Below, piece after piece: positions 1-9,205 of a DNA stretch of 64,000 nucleotides. This DNA comes from Sporolactobacillus sp. Y61 (GTDB lineage: Bacteria; Bacillota; Bacilli; Bacillales; Sporolactobacillaceae). How positions within the stretch are numbered: position 1 is the stretch's first letter; every line of letters begins with the position of its first letter. The stretch is from the NCBI RefSeq assembly GCF_040529185.1, contig NZ_CP159510.1, positions 2,170,001 to 2,234,000 of the forward strand, written 5' to 3'. The notes below the pieces were generated by a model. It was not told where the DNA came from, ran no database searches, and saw nothing but the letters and a program-made list of their open reading frames with translations. The translations under genes were made by a program, and so were the position numbers.

Positions 1-449
1 ACGCCATCATTATCGGATTTAATGTCCGCCCGGATAATCATGCAAAGAAGGTTGCAGAAACCGAGAAGGTTGACATTCGCCTGTATCGTGTGATTTATGA
101 TGCCATTGACGAGATGGAAGCAGCGATGAAGGGAATGCTCGATCCGGAATATAAAGAAAAAGTGATCGGTCAGCTGGATGTTCGTACAACATTTAAGGTA
201 TCACGGATCGGGACGATCGCCGGTTGTTATGTAACTGATGGATTAATCACACGGGATTCCGGAATCCGGCTTGTCAGAAATGGCATCGTCATTTATGAAG
301 GACATGTCGATACACTCAAACGATTTAAAGATGACGCAAAAGAGGTTAAAGCCGGCCTTGAATGTGGTGTGACACTGGAAAACTTTAATGACATTAAAGA
401 GGGCGACTCAATGGAGTCCTATGTCATGGAGGAAGTTCAACCTAAATGA
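1..449 (+). CDS. infB: Translation initiation factor IF-2, C-terminal part (partial)
   Basis: The window opens inside this gene; the reading frame starts at base 3 and ends with TGA at 447-449. About 148 residues remain. They match the C-terminal end of IF-2, including the stretch [10 protein letters not shown] and the final beta-barrel (domain IV, the fMet-tRNA-binding module) with [17 protein letters not shown]-2 is the GTPase that brings initiator tRNA to the 30S subunit; its GTPase domain lies outside the window. The stop overlaps the start of ylxP in an ATGA arrangement, which suggests translational coupling. The identity is firm from sequence and from the conserved nusA-infB-rbfA order. 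Confidence 0.95.
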   Translation, partial: AIIIGFNVRPDNHAKKVAETEKVDIRLYRVIYDAIDEMEAAMKGMLDPEYKEKVIGQLDVRTTFKVSRIGTIAGCYVTDGLITRDSGIRLVRNGIVIYEGHVDTLKRFKDDAKEVKAGLECGVTLENFNDIKEGDSMESYVMEEVQPK

Positions 450-727
450 TAATCGGTCTGGTTCAGTGTGACTGTCTGATACAGGAGTCACACTCCCTGA
501 AAGATAAACGTTCAGTGATCCAAAGTATATTAAGAAAAGCAACAAATGGGCATAATATCGCCGCAAGCGAAACAGGGTATCAGAATGTCTGGCAGAGGAC
601 GGCGCTGGCCTTTGTTTCGGTTGGTACTTCGAAGGTACATGTTGAACAGGAGCTGAACCGTGCGCTCAGACTGATTGACAGTCGCACCGATATCGAACGG
701 ACGGATACAACGTATGAATGGTTTTAA
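446..727 (+). CDS. ylxP: DUF503 family protein YlxP
   Basis: A 93-residue protein of the YlxP/DUF503 family. It starts [22 protein letters not shown]; the 'SLKDKR' segment is typical of the family. YlxP homologues are small ferredoxin-like proteins that nearly always sit between infB and rbfA and have been linked to ribosome assembly, but a precise biochemical role is not settled. The start overlaps the infB stop by four bases, and rbfA follows after 15 bases, so it belongs to the same transcription unit. Length and position are as in B. subtilis. Nothing unusual is visible. Confidence 0.92.
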   Translation: MIIGLVQCDCLIQESHSLKDKRSVIQSILRKATNGHNIAASETGYQNVWQRTALAFVSVGTSKVHVEQELNRALRLIDSRTDIERTDTTYEWF

Positions 728-742
728 AAGGAGGGTGACCCC

Positions 743-1093
743 ATGACCAGTTTAAGGGTGCATCGTGTTGCCGAACAGATGAAAAAAGAAATGGGCGACA
801 TTCTTGAACATCGAATTAAGGATCCGCGTGTTGGCTTTGTTACAGTGACCGGTGTCGATGTAACAGGTGACCTTCAGGAAGTAACTGTATATATCAGTAT
901 CCTTGGAGACCGCGAGAAACAGGATTCCACAATGGAAGGTCTGACGAAGGCCAGGGGTTTTATCAGAAGCGAAATTGGAAAAAGAATTCGCTTACGGAAA
1001 ACACCGGAAATTCAGTTTAAGATTGATCAGTCCGTGGCTTATGGCAGCCATATTGACCGGTTGATTAATGAACTGCACCAAAAAGGGGAATAG
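743..1093 (+). CDS. rbfA: Ribosome-binding factor A
   Basis: A 116-residue RbfA, the KH-fold factor that binds the 30S subunit and helps mature the 5' end of 16S rRNA, notably in the cold. The family pattern is clear: [17 protein letters not shown] at the N-terminus, then [19 protein letters not shown] and VYISILGD in the middle. The length is normal for Gram-positives. A strong ribosome binding site (AGGAGGGTG) precedes ATG 743. The truB start lies three bases past the stop, so the two genes are probably coupled in the infB-ylxP-rbfA-truB-ribF operon. Confidence 0.96.
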   Translation: MTSLRVHRVAEQMKKEMGDILEHRIKDPRVGFVTVTGVDVTGDLQEVTVYISILGDREKQDSTMEGLTKARGFIRSEIGKRIRLRKTPEIQFKIDQSVAYGSHIDRLINELHQKGE

Positions 1094-1096
1094 AAA

Positions 1097-2010
1097 ATGC
1101 CGGAGTATGAGGGACTGCTGCCGCTGAATAAACCCCGCGGTATGACCTCGCACGATTGTGTCTTTCGTATCAGAAAAATGCTCCATTATAAAAAAATCGG
1201 ACATACCGGCACACTTGATCCAGATGTAGACGGGGTGCTTATTCTCTGCCTTGGAAGAGCAACAAAAATTGCTCAATATCTGCTGGAGTTTGGAAAGACG
1301 TACCGGGGGAAATTGCCCTTGGAACGTCAACGGTAACGGAGGATGCCTCAGGAGAAACCGTTCAGGAAAAACGGGTATCCGAGCCCATTGCAAGGGAACA
1401 GGTGATCAGCGTGATGAAGATGTTTACCGGAGAAATCAAACAGCTGGTCCCTCTCTATTCTGCCGTTAAAGTGCACGGGAAAAAACTTTACGAATACGCA
1501 CGATCCGGTATTCCGGTTGACCGTCCGATGCGGCAGGTCTCCATTTATCAGCTTCAGTTGGATAGCCAGAATGCATTTTACAGGGAAAGTATCCCTTTTC
1601 TGGTTACATGCAGCAAGGGCACTTATATTCGGACTCTGGCAGTTGATATTGGCCGGGCACTGGGGTACCCCGCTCATTTGAAAACTCTGACCCGAATCAA
1701 GGCCGGCCCATTCAGTATAGATGAATGTCTGTCCTTCGAGGAAATTGAACTTCTGAACAAAGAAGGACGATTCTCAGAAGCCCTGAAGCCTCTGGAATCG
1801 GGACTCGGTCATTTAACCAGGTGGACAGTTAATCAACAGACAGCGGATAAGGTTATTCATGGCGCGGTATTGCCGGCGCCCGCCGGGTTGTCGGACAAAC
1901 CCATTGCCGTTTTTAACCATTATGGCAAATGTCTGGCCGTGTACCAGTCTTATCCGGGAAAATCAGGTTTCATCAAGCCTCAGAAAGTTCTCGCGCTGTC
2001 GAACCGGTAG
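1097..2010 (+). CDS. truB: tRNA pseudouridine synthase B, frameshifted as read
   Basis: TruB makes pseudouridine 55 in the T-loop of tRNAs. The N-terminal piece (1097-1336) holds the catalytic motif HTGTLD, with Asp41 the expected nucleophile. The rest continues in another frame from about 1311 to 2010, starting EIALGTSTVTEDASGE and then YSAVKVHGKKLYEYAR and the C-terminal PUA-like region. The break falls at the run of five G at 1305-1309; adding one G restores a single protein of about 304 residues, normal for the family. Either a sequencing undercall or a true frameshift could explain it. I favour the first because other genes in the window break the same way. Confidence 0.88.
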
Positions 2011-2065
2011 AACATCGTGCATGGTGCTGCAGTCAATCAGTTTACTAGAGTAGAAGGTGCTTTCA

Positions 2066-3009
2066 TTGGATAAGATCTTTTTGGAGAAACAGCCATTTTT
2101 AGAAAACGATGACGGAGAAGAGAAAGTAATTGCTCTGGGATATTTCGATGGTGTTCATATTGGTCATCAGCATGTGATTCAGAAGGCGGTTGAAATTGCC
2201 CGGAGAAAAAGGATGAAATCGGCCGTCATGACTTTTTATCCGCATCCATCCGTTGTACTGAAACCTTCGCAGAAGCGAGAGGACTGTCTGACTCCCCCGA
2301 AGAAAAGGCGGATCTTATTGAGAAGCTGGGGGCAGACCTGCTAATCTGTGTTCGATTTGATCTGGAACTCAGCAGATTGTCACCACAGACATTTGTTGAT
2401 GAATATCTCATTAAACTGCACGCCAAGCACATCGTTGCCGGCTTTGATTATACCTTTGGGAGAATGGCTGCGGGGAACATGGAGAATATTGAACAATACT
2501 CCCGGAGTATGTTCGGCTACACAGTCATTCCAAAAGTCGAGCAATTCGGGGAAAAGGTGAGTACCACACACATCAGGTCACTCATTACGGCCGGAAAGGT
2601 CGAAGAAGCCATACCTCTTCTTGGCAGACCATATCGTACGTCCGGAGTGGTCAGACATGGTGATCAGAGAGGCAGAAAGCTGGGATTTCCTACGGCCAAC
2701 ATAGAGACCGATGCAGCTTACCTGATGCCGGCAGACGGGGTATATGCGGTACAGTTGATTGTAGATGGAAAGCGGATGGCTGGTGTATGCAGCATCGGAA
2801 ATCGCCCCACCTTTTATGACAGTGCAAATGCGGCAACTGTTGTCGAAGTCTATGTTCTCAACTTCAAAGGGAATCTATATGATAAGCATGTCTCTGTGGA
2901 CTGGTACAAAAGACTGCGCGGGATGGAGAAGTTTTCCAGTGCCAATGAACTCATTGATCAGATGAACCGGGATGCAGCAACTACCAAGCTGTTTTTCGAC
3001 GCAAAATAA
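2066..3009 (+). CDS. ribF: Bifunctional riboflavin kinase / FAD synthetase, frameshifted as read
   Basis: This enzyme phosphorylates riboflavin to FMN and adenylylates FMN to FAD. The N-terminal nucleotidyltransferase domain shows ALGYFDGVHIGHQ; the C-terminal kinase domain shows RGRKLGFPTAN and SIGNRPTF. The frame breaks at the run of five C at 2294-2298: upstream reads in one frame to a stop at 2344, downstream continues LIEKLGADLLICVRF in another. One extra C makes a continuous protein of about 314 residues. TTG 2066 is preferred to GTG 2057 because of its spacing from the AGAAGG site and because it matches the usual distance to GYFDGVH. FAD synthesis is essential, so a real knockout here is unlikely. 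Confidence 0.88.
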
Positions 3010-3040
3010 GCTTAAGTAAAGAGGAATCCATGAAAGAATC

Positions 3041-3069
3041 TTGATTTGTATATAAAAAACATGTACAAT
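3041..3069 (+). promoter_or_regulatory. Sigma-A promoter for rpsO
   Basis: TTGATT at 3041-3046 and TACAAT at 3064-3069 are separated by exactly 17 bases. It sits between ribF and rpsO, so rpsO-pnp can be transcribed independently of the infB operon. Confidence 0.75.
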
Positions 3070-3075
3070 ATACTT

Positions 3076-3174
3076 GTGTATTTGCGAATTGAATACACGG
3101 AACCTGGGCTCGGCTGTTCGTTCCACCGGCGGCGGCTGTGCTCAAGGGGATTTGATACAGGGAGGTGAGAGCTG
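3076..3174 (+). promoter_or_regulatory. Structured rpsO leader, possible S15 autoregulatory site
   Basis: Directly after the predicted transcription start is a perfect 7-bp hairpin, GTGTATT (3076-3082) with AATACAC (3092-3098), followed by a GC-rich segment able to form further stems (for example GAAC...GTTC at about 3100-3119) before the AGGGAGGTGAG ribosome binding site. S15 represses its own translation through mRNA structure in several bacteria including Gram-positives. That this leader does so is an inference. Confidence 0.45.
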
Positions 3175-3444
3175 ATGGCTTTGACAAAGGAGCAGAAAAC
3201 TCAGCTGATTCATGAATTCCAGACACATGAGAACGATACCGGATCACCGGAAGTTCAGGTTGCTGTTCTGACTAAACAGATCAATTCTTTGAATGAACAC
3301 TTGAAGATTCATAAGAAGGATAATCATTCACGCCGCGGGCTTTTAAAAATGGTCGGCAAGCGTCGGAATCTGCTTACCTATCTCCGCGGTAAAGATGTTA
3401 AAAGATATCGCGAGTTAATCAACAAATTAGGTTTGCGTCGATAA
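3175..3444 (+). CDS. rpsO: 30S ribosomal protein S15
   Basis: An 89-residue S15, a primary binder of the 16S rRNA central domain three-way junction that also forms an intersubunit bridge. Family hallmarks are present: [34 protein letters not shown], and the C-terminal [21 protein letters not shown]. The length is standard. ATG 3175 follows a strong AGGGAGGTGAG site. It is transcribed from its own promoter and followed by a terminator, with pnp next, as in most Firmicutes. Confidence 0.98.
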   Translation: MALTKEQKTQLIHEFQTHENDTGSPEVQVAVLTKQINSLNEHLKIHKKDNHSRRGLLKMVGKRRNLLTYLRGKDVKRYRELINKLGLRR

Positions 3445-3451
3445 GATGTTT

Positions 3452-3480
3452 AAAAAAAGCGGGAGCATTCCCGCTTTTTT
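3452..3480 (+). terminator. Rho-independent terminator after rpsO
   Basis: AGCGGGA pairs with TCCCGCT around a short loop and is followed by six T. Some read-through into pnp is expected because no separate strong pnp promoter is seen. Confidence 0.85.
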
Positions 3481-3521
3481 GCTGTCTGTAAATTTTTATC
3501 GGAGAGAAGGTGTTTTGGACT

Positions 3522-5654
3522 GTGGGTACCAGGAAGCATGTTTATCAAATGGAGTGGGCAGGTCGCCCGCTTCGTATTGAGATCGGCGAAGTGGCGAAAC
3601 AGGCCAACGGTGCGGTACTTGTCTATTACGGGGACACCGTTGTCCTGTCAACTGTCACAGCATCGAAAGAACCTAAAGAGGGATCCTTTTTCCCTCTTAC
3701 AGTGAATTATGAAGAAAAAGCCTATGCAGTCGGGAAAATGCCTGGAGGTTACATTAAAAGAGAAGGCAGACCCACAGACAGAGCCACACTGTCAGCCAGA
3801 ATGATTGATCGCCCGATTCGTCCGCTGTTTCCCGACGGATTCTGTAACGAAGTCCAGATTGTGAATATGGTGATGAGTCTCGATCTTGACTGCAGTGCCC
3901 AAATGTCGGCTTTGCTGGGTTCATCTCTTGCTCTTTCAGTATCTGATGTCCCGTTTAATGGTCCGGTAGCCGGTGTGATCATCGGACGGGTCGATGGAGA
4001 ATTTATCGTCAACCCGACAGTCGCTCAGTCTGAGAAGAGTGACCTGCATCTGACTGTTGCCGGAACGGAAAAGGCAATCAATATGGTTGAAGCCGGTGCA
4101 GATCAGGTTCCCGAAGAAGTGATTCTTGATGCGATCCTTTTTGCGCATGAGCAGATCAGGAAGCTCGTCGCATTTGAGAAGACCATCGCCGCTGAGATCG
4201 GCCGGACAAAAATGGATCCCGTCCTGTTTAAACCGGATCAGGAATTGACAGAGCGTGTTCAAAAACTTGCCGGTGCGCGACTTGATCAGGCGATGAGAGT
4301 AAAAGATAAGCAGGAACGTGACCGGGCGATCAGAGAAGTTAATGATTCGGTGAAAAATGTGTTTATCAGCGAAAATGAGGCGGCAGGAGAGGTGATCGTT
4401 AATCTCAGGCTGGTGGACAAAGCACTGCACAATATTCTGAAAGAAGAGGTGCGGCAAATGATCGTTGTTGAGCACCTTCGTCCGGATGGACGCGGCGTTG
4501 ATGAAATTCGTCCGCTTGCTGCACGTGTCGGTCTGCTGCCAAGAGCACATGGATCCGGACTTTTTACGCGTGGGCAGACGCAGGCACTCAGTGTGTGCAC
4601 GCTGGCCCCTCTGAGTGAAGTTCAGCCCCTGGATGACTTCAGTGCCGGGGACAGCAAACGTTTCATCCACCATTATAATTTTCCCGGCTTCAGCACTGGA
4701 GAGGCGAAACCGGTACGGTCCCCCGGCAGGCGTGAAATCGGTCACGGGGCACTTGGCGAACGTGCGCTGTCACCCGTCATCCCTGAAGAAGATAAATTTC
4801 CTTATGCTATTCGCTGCGTGTCAGAGGTGCTGGAATCGAACGGTTCTTCTTCTCAGGCAAGCATATGCGGCAGTACGCTTGCTTTGATGGATGCCGGAGT
4901 CCCGATTAAATCACCGGTTGCCGGCATCGCCATGGGACTGGTCAAACATGGTGAAAAGATGGTGGTATTGACGGATATCCAGGGGCTGGAAGATTCACTG
5001 GGAGATATGGACTTTAAATGTGCAGGCACAGAAAAGGGTATTACAGCCCTGCAGATGGATATTAAAATATCCGGAGTAACCAGGGAAATTCTGTCGAAGG
5101 CGCTGAAACAGGCAAGAAGAGGCCGAATGAAAATTATGGACACCCTTCAAAGTGCCCTGCCACATCCGCGTGAGCACTTATCAAAGTACGCGCCAAAAGT
5201 GATCAGAATGTCCATTAATCCTGCCAAAATCCGTGATGTGATCGGATCTAATGGGAAAATGATTAATAAAATTATTGATGATACGGGTGTGAAAATAGAT
5301 ATCGAGCAAAGTGGATTGATCACTATTTTCTATCTCAATGAACGTAACGGATTAAAAGCGCGGCAATGGATTGAGGATATCACCCGCGAGGTGAAAGCAG
5401 GCGAAATTATTACCGGGAAAGTCCGGAGAATTGAAAAATTCGGTGCATTCGTCCATTTGTTCGGGCATACTGACGGACTGATTCATATTTCTGAGCTGGA
5501 TGATAAACACGTAAATAATGTTGAGGACGTCCTTCACGTTGGTGATGAGGTACGGGTAAAGGTACTTGATATTGATCAGCATGGAAGAATAAAACTATCG
5601 AGAAAGGCACTGATAGCCTCTTCATCTGTACCCGGAGAATCCTGCCATTCATAA
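3522..5654 (+). CDS. pnp: Polyribonucleotide nucleotidyltransferase (PNPase)
   Basis: A phosphorolytic 3'-5' exoribonuclease of the RNA degradosome, about 710 residues. In order: first RNase PH-like domain ([29 protein letters not shown]), a helical linker, the catalytic second RNase PH domain ([43 protein letters not shown] with the conserved Asp residues), a KH domain ([25 protein letters not shown]) and an S1 domain ([16 protein letters not shown] ... RIKLSRKAL). GTG 3522 is chosen over GTG 3510 because it gives [14 protein letters not shown], which lines up with B. subtilis PNPase, and places GGAGAGAAGG as the ribosome site. The gene is intact. Confidence 0.96.
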   Translation: MGTRKHVYQMEWAGRPLRIEIGEVAKQANGAVLVYYGDTVVLSTVTASKEPKEGSFFPLTVNYEEKAYAVGKMPGGYIKREGRPTDRATLSARMIDRPIRPLFPDGFCNEVQIVNMVMSLDLDCSAQMSALLGSSLALSVSDVPFNGPVAGVIIGRVDGEFIVNPTVAQSEKSDLHLTVAGTEKAINMVEAGADQVPEEVILDAILFAHEQIRKLVAFEKTIAAEIGRTKMDPVLFKPDQELTERVQKLAGARLDQAMRVKDKQERDRAIREVNDSVKNVFISENEAAGEVIVNLRLVDKALHNILKEEVRQMIVVEHLRPDGRGVDEIRPLAARVGLLPRAHGSGLFTRGQTQALSVCTLAPLSEVQPLDDFSAGDSKRFIHHYNFPGFSTGEAKPVRSPGRREIGHGALGERALSPVIPEEDKFPYAIRCVSEVLESNGSSSQASICGSTLALMDAGVPIKSPVAGIAMGLVKHGEKMVVLTDIQGLEDSLGDMDFKCAGTEKGITALQMDIKISGVTREILSKALKQARRGRMKIMDTLQSALPHPREHLSKYAPKVIRMSINPAKIRDVIGSNGKMINKIIDDTGVKIDIEQSGLITIFYLNERNGLKARQWIEDITREVKAGEIITGKVRRIEKFGAFVHLFGHTDGLIHISELDDKHVNNVEDVLHVGDEVRVKVLDIDQHGRIKLSRKALIASSSVPGESCHS

Positions 5655-5984
5655 TATAACCATACAAAATCCAACACGTCTCACCGGGCAGAGCGGGCTA
5701 TCCGCCTGTTTTTTTTTGTGGACGGACAGACTATTCACATCTCGACGGACATATAGATATAAAATCAGGAAGATGATCGTTTCTCCCGGACTTTGCTGTC
5801 GGGGGATACTCTTATTCTATTTGTTTGCTGTTTTGCATCGTGCTATAGTATATATTAATTTGGAAGTAATGAATTTAGCTGACTTTACTCACGTTACACT
5901 GATTCAGACTGGCAGTCTATTACTTTATTACTTGCGATTTTCAGCCAGAACAGATAGATATAGAAGTAACAGGAGGATTATAGA
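5655..5984 (+). other. 330-base gap between pnp and the M16 peptidase; ylxY absent
   Basis: In B. subtilis a polysaccharide deacetylase gene (ylxY) lies here. Nothing with that signature is present. The gap holds the pnp terminator near 5687-5717 and an AT-rich stretch with several TATA-like words around 5845-5870 that may carry the peptidase promoter. A 90-codon open frame across it has no family resemblance and no good ribosome site, so I do not call it a gene. Confidence 0.6.
5687..5717 (+). terminator. Terminator after pnp
   Basis: GCGG-GCTAT-CCGC with flanking imperfect CAG/CTG pairing is followed by nine T. Confidence 0.75.
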
Positions 5985-7220
5985 GTGATTATTAAACATA
6001 CGGCAGCGAATGGGGTGCGGATTCTGCTTGAAAAGATATCCTCCGTTCGCTCGGTCAGTATAGGAATCTGGGTCGGTACGGGATCACGTTATGAAAATAA
6101 ACACAATAACGGCATTTCCCATTTTATTGAACACATGCTGTTTAAAGGGACTGCTACACGAAGCGCACGTCAAATTGCTGAAGCGTTTGACCGGATTGGC
6201 GGACAGGTCAATGCTTTTACATCTAAGGAATGTACGTGTTATTACGCAAAGGTGATGGATCGGGATGCATCGTACGCCATGAATGTCCTGGCAGATATGT
6301 TTTTTCACTCCCGCTTTGACCCGGAGGACATGGAAAAGGAAAAAAAGGTCATTGGTGAGGAAATTAAGATGTATGAAGATACTCCGGATGACCTCGTACA
6401 TGATCTCCTGAGCGCAACCAGCTTTGCTCATCATCCGCTTGGTTATCCGATATTGGGTACAAAACGTACACTTGCAGAGTTCGGTCCGGAAGAATTGAAA
6501 ACACATATGCATAAACATTACAGGCCGGATAATATTGTGGTATCCATTGCAGGGAATGTCTGTGATTCATTTATTAATGAAGTTGAAGCCATATTTTCAG
6601 GTTATCAGGTACCAGATCTGGAAGAGCCACAGCCGGCTCCTTTATTTCATCCTGGAAAAATTGCGAGAAAAAAGGAAACCGAACAGGCACATATATGTTT
6701 TGGCTTTCCCGGTGTTTCAAGCAGTAGCAAGGCATCGGTTCCCCTTATTGTGATGAATAATATTCTGGGAGGCGGAATGAGCAGCCGGCTTTTTCAGGAA
6801 ATACGTGAGGAAAAAGGGCTCGCTTATTCTGTTTTTTCCTTTCATACGGCGTTCAGAGACAGTGGCCTTCTGACTGTTTACGGTGGCACCGCAGCGGACA
6901 GAATCGGTGAACTCGGAGAAAATATGCTTAACAGCATACAGCGGATGATACACGAAGGGGTTTCAAAAGATGAGCTTGACAGCAGCAAGGCTCAAATTAA
7001 GGGGAATATTATTTTCGGGCTTGAGAGTACGAGCGGGCGGATGAGCAGAAATGCCAAAAATGAACTTATTCTGGGACATGACCGTCCGGTAGATCAGATG
7101 ATCAGTGAAATTGATGCGGTTACCGTGGATGATGTACACGATATTGCTGAAAAAATATTTCAAAAACCCTACTCATGTTCGGTTGTCAGCCCGACAGGAG
7201 ATCTGCCGGCAGCGATATAA
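5985..7220 (+). CDS. mlpA: M16 family zinc peptidase (MlpA/YmxG-like)
   Basis: A 411-residue insulinase/pitrilysin-family protease. The inverted zinc motif HxxEH is His46-Phe-Ile-Glu49-His50, and the downstream VIGEEIKMYED carries the third metal-ligand Glu typical of the family. The C-terminal half shows LGGGMSSRLFQEIREEKGLAYSV, the substrate-clamping part of the second M16 domain. The start is GTG 5985, eight bases after AGGAGG. B. subtilis MlpA (YmxG) occupies the same place between pnp and spoVFA and has been linked to control of extracellular protease production; its substrate is not firmly known. Presumably cytoplasmic, as no signal peptide is visible. Confidence 0.9.
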   Translation: MIIKHTAANGVRILLEKISSVRSVSIGIWVGTGSRYENKHNNGISHFIEHMLFKGTATRSARQIAEAFDRIGGQVNAFTSKECTCYYAKVMDRDASYAMNVLADMFFHSRFDPEDMEKEKKVIGEEIKMYEDTPDDLVHDLLSATSFAHHPLGYPILGTKRTLAEFGPEELKTHMHKHYRPDNIVVSIAGNVCDSFINEVEAIFSGYQVPDLEEPQPAPLFHPGKIARKKETEQAHICFGFPGVSSSSKASVPLIVMNNILGGGMSSRLFQEIREEKGLAYSVFSFHTAFRDSGLLTVYGGTAADRIGELGENMLNSIQRMIHEGVSKDELDSSKAQIKGNIIFGLESTSGRMSRNAKNELILGHDRPVDQMISEIDAVTVDDVHDIAEKIFQKPYSCSVVSPTGDLPAAI

Positions 7221-7238
7221 TAAAACCTGTCATCCCAT

Positions 7239-7279
7239 GAAAAAGGGTCCGGTAAATTTTTGTCGGGCTCCTTTTTTGC
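7239..7279 (+). terminator. Probable terminator after the M16 peptidase gene
   Basis: An imperfect stem, AAGGGTCCGG with CGGGCTCC, around an AT-rich loop ends in six T. Confidence 0.5.
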
Positions 7280-7386
7280 GTTCTGAAAAATACTGAATTT
7301 TCACTATGAAAGGGTTCGGAAAAAATGAAGCTTCACGCCGTGCAACGCGTCAGCCGGCAGGTTTTTCTTTGCGTCTCGTGCTTTTC

Positions 7387-7413
7387 ACAATACCGGGTTT
7401 TTATCATAACATA
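7387..7413 (+). promoter_or_regulatory. Sigma-K-type promoter for the dipicolinate synthase genes
   Basis: AC at 7387-7388, 16 bases, then CATAACATA at 7405-7413 fits the mother-cell sigma-K consensus AC-N16-CATANNNTA exactly. It lies 51 bases upstream of dpaA. Dipicolinate synthase is a late mother-cell function under sigma-K in B. subtilis, so site and gene agree. Confidence 0.7.
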
Positions 7414-7464
7414 AAGTGTTAAATGAAAACCGGCTATATAAATGGCTGAGCGGAGGGAAAGCCA

Positions 7465-8363
7465 GTGCTGACAGACAGACATATTGTGATCCTGGGGGGC
7501 GACGCCCGGCAGATTGAAGTGATCAATAAACTGGTTGCACTTGATGCCCGTTTGTCCCTCGTCGGCTTTGATCAGCTGGACAGAAATTTCAATGGCGCGA
7601 TCAAAGTGAATATGGATGAAGTACAGGCCGATGCGGTTGACAGTCTGATTTTACCAGTAAGCGGTACAGATAAAAAAGGCTTTGTCGAAACAACGTTTTC
7701 AAACGAAAACGTTCAATTAACAGCCGAATGGCTGGAGAAAACACCGGAACACTGCACAATTTACTCAGGTATTTCGACAGATTACCTGGATAAAGCGGCA
7801 GTTGAGGCCGGCCGTTCGGTTGTCAGATTATTTGAGCGGGATGATGTGGCCATCTATAATTCAATTCCAACTGTTGAAGGAACATTAATGATGGTGATAC
7901 AAAATACAGATATTACCATCCATAATGCTCAGGTGATGATTCTTGGCCTTGGCAGAACAGGAATGAGCCTGACGCGGGCTTTCCACGCTTTGGGTGCCCA
8001 TGTCAAAGTCGGAGACAGGCATCCGGAACATTTGGCGAGGGCACAGGAGATGGGGGTTCAGACGTTTTATCTGACTGATCTGGAAAATCAGGTTCAGGAT
8101 AATGAAATTTGTATCAATACGATACCGGCACTTGTGCTCACCAGTAAAGTTCTTTCCAGGATGCCTTCCGGAAGTTTTATTCTTGATGTCGCTTCACTTC
8201 CCGGAGGAACGGATTTCAGATATGCCAAAAAAAGGGAATCAAAGCCATGATCACACCCGGTTTACCAGGACTGGTCGCTCCTAAAACGGCGGGACGGATT
8301 ATCGCAAATGTCATGGCAGAATTACTCCTTGAAAAATTTAACAAAGGAGGAAACCTGATATGA
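7465..8363 (+). CDS. dpaA: Dipicolinate synthase subunit A, frameshifted as read
   Basis: DpaA (SpoVFA) is the dehydrogenase-like subunit that, with DpaB, turns dihydrodipicolinate into dipicolinic acid in the mother cell for export to the forespore. It begins DRHIVILGGDARQIEVINKL and has a second Rossmann motif, GLGRTG, at residues 161-166. The frame stops early at 8250, but the next frame continues GIKAMITPGLPGLVAPKTAGRIIANV to a stop at 8361-8363, the expected C-terminus. The break lies in the A7-G3 run at 8227-8236; one added base restores about 299 residues, the family length. The end then overlaps the dpaB start by four bases. Confidence 0.88.
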
Positions 8364-8947
8364 GCCTGAAGGGCAGACACATTGGTTTTGGCATTACTGG
8401 TTCTCATTGTACGTACAGTCAGGTCATCCCGGAAATAAAAAAGCTGATCACTCTGGGATGTCAGGTGACGGTTTTCGTTACCTATACCGTGAAAAATACC
8501 GTTACCCGTTTTGGAAGCGGTAAAGACTGGGTCAGTAAGGCAGAGGAAATCACGGGCAATAAAGTCATTGATTCGATTGTTGAAGCTGAACCCTACGGTC
8601 CGAAAAAACCGCTTGATTGTATGATTATTGCTCCTCTGACGGGAAATTCAATGAGTAAATTTGCCAATGCGCAGACAGATTCTCCGGTGCTCATGGCAGC
8701 AAAGGCAACCCTCAGAAATGGCAGACCAATTGTCCTTGGTATTTCAACGAATGATGGACTGGGACTCAATCTGCAGAACATTGCGAAACTGATCGTAACG
8801 AAGAACATTTACTTTATTCCGTTCGGTCAGGATGATCCGATAAATAAGCCAAATTCCCTCGTTGGACATATGGGATTGATGCCTGAGACGGTTGAATCAG
8901 CTCTGCTCGGGAAACAGCACCAGCCCCTGCTGCTTGAAAAAAAGTAG
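8360..8947 (+). CDS. dpaB: Dipicolinate synthase subunit B
   Basis: A 195-residue flavoprotein-fold subunit (SpoVFB). GFGITGSHCTYSQV near the N-terminus and MIIAPLTGNSMSKFANAQTDSPVLMAAKATLRN in the middle are typical of DpaB and related flavoprotein decarboxylase-like proteins. It partners DpaA in making dipicolinic acid, the calcium chelate of the spore core. ATG 8360 lies nine bases after AAAGGAGG. In B. subtilis asd follows at once; here it does not. Confidence 0.95.
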   Translation: MSLKGRHIGFGITGSHCTYSQVIPEIKKLITLGCQVTVFVTYTVKNTVTRFGSGKDWVSKAEEITGNKVIDSIVEAEPYGPKKPLDCMIIAPLTGNSMSKFANAQTDSPVLMAAKATLRNGRPIVLGISTNDGLGLNLQNIAKLIVTKNIYFIPFGQDDPINKPNSLVGHMGLMPETVESALLGKQHQPLLLEKK

Positions 8948-8959
8948 TCAATCCGGTGA

Positions 8960-8988
8960 TTGATCTCTTCTTCTGACAGGATTATGAT
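8960..8988 (+). promoter_or_regulatory. Sigma-A promoter for dapG-dapA
   Basis: TTGATC at 8960-8965 and TATGAT at 8983-8988 have 17-base spacing. It gives the lysine/DAP genes a vegetative promoter separate from the sporulation promoter of dpaAB. Confidence 0.6.
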
Positions 8989-9205
8989 AAAATAAGGTTG
9001 TCATGATGTATGCTGTCAGACTGATACGTTCATTTGCTTTTTAACCGGTAGTGGTCTGAGAAAATGATGCTCAGAATATCGTGACTGGCTGCAATCTGAA
9101 TTTTGTTTTTCCGGACATTGGCTGTATGTTGAGATGAAGAAAACCAGTGATCTCATGATATCACCCGGCCGGGATTCGGATGTACATGAAGGGATGTAAA
9201 CGAAT
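8989..9205 (+). other. Leader between dpaB and dapG; asd absent
   Basis: About 215 bases with no gene. TCTGAG...CTCAGA (about 9054-9076) and GAGAT...ATCTC (about 9131-9155) can form hairpins. I do not see a lysine riboswitch core or a T-box sequence. The aspartate-semialdehyde dehydrogenase gene that usually sits here is missing. Confidence 0.5.

Noticed and set aside
1305-1309. Programmed ribosomal frameshifting in truB and the other split genes
   Set aside because: The broken sites differ from one another, lack a slippery heptamer with downstream structure, and span unrelated genes; a shared sequencing artefact is simpler.
3936-4745. Long antisense open frame (269 codons) opposite pnp
   Set aside because: It is the shadow of a strongly conserved gene, with no ribosome site and low-complexity, implausible protein sequence.
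5716-5988. 90-codon open frame in the gap before the M16 peptidase
   Set aside because: No family resemblance, weak start, and it overlaps the peptidase ribosome site; probably chance.
8989-9205. Lysine riboswitch or T-box before dapG
   Set aside because: Neither the lysine riboswitch core nor the T-box sequence could be found; only simple hairpins are present.
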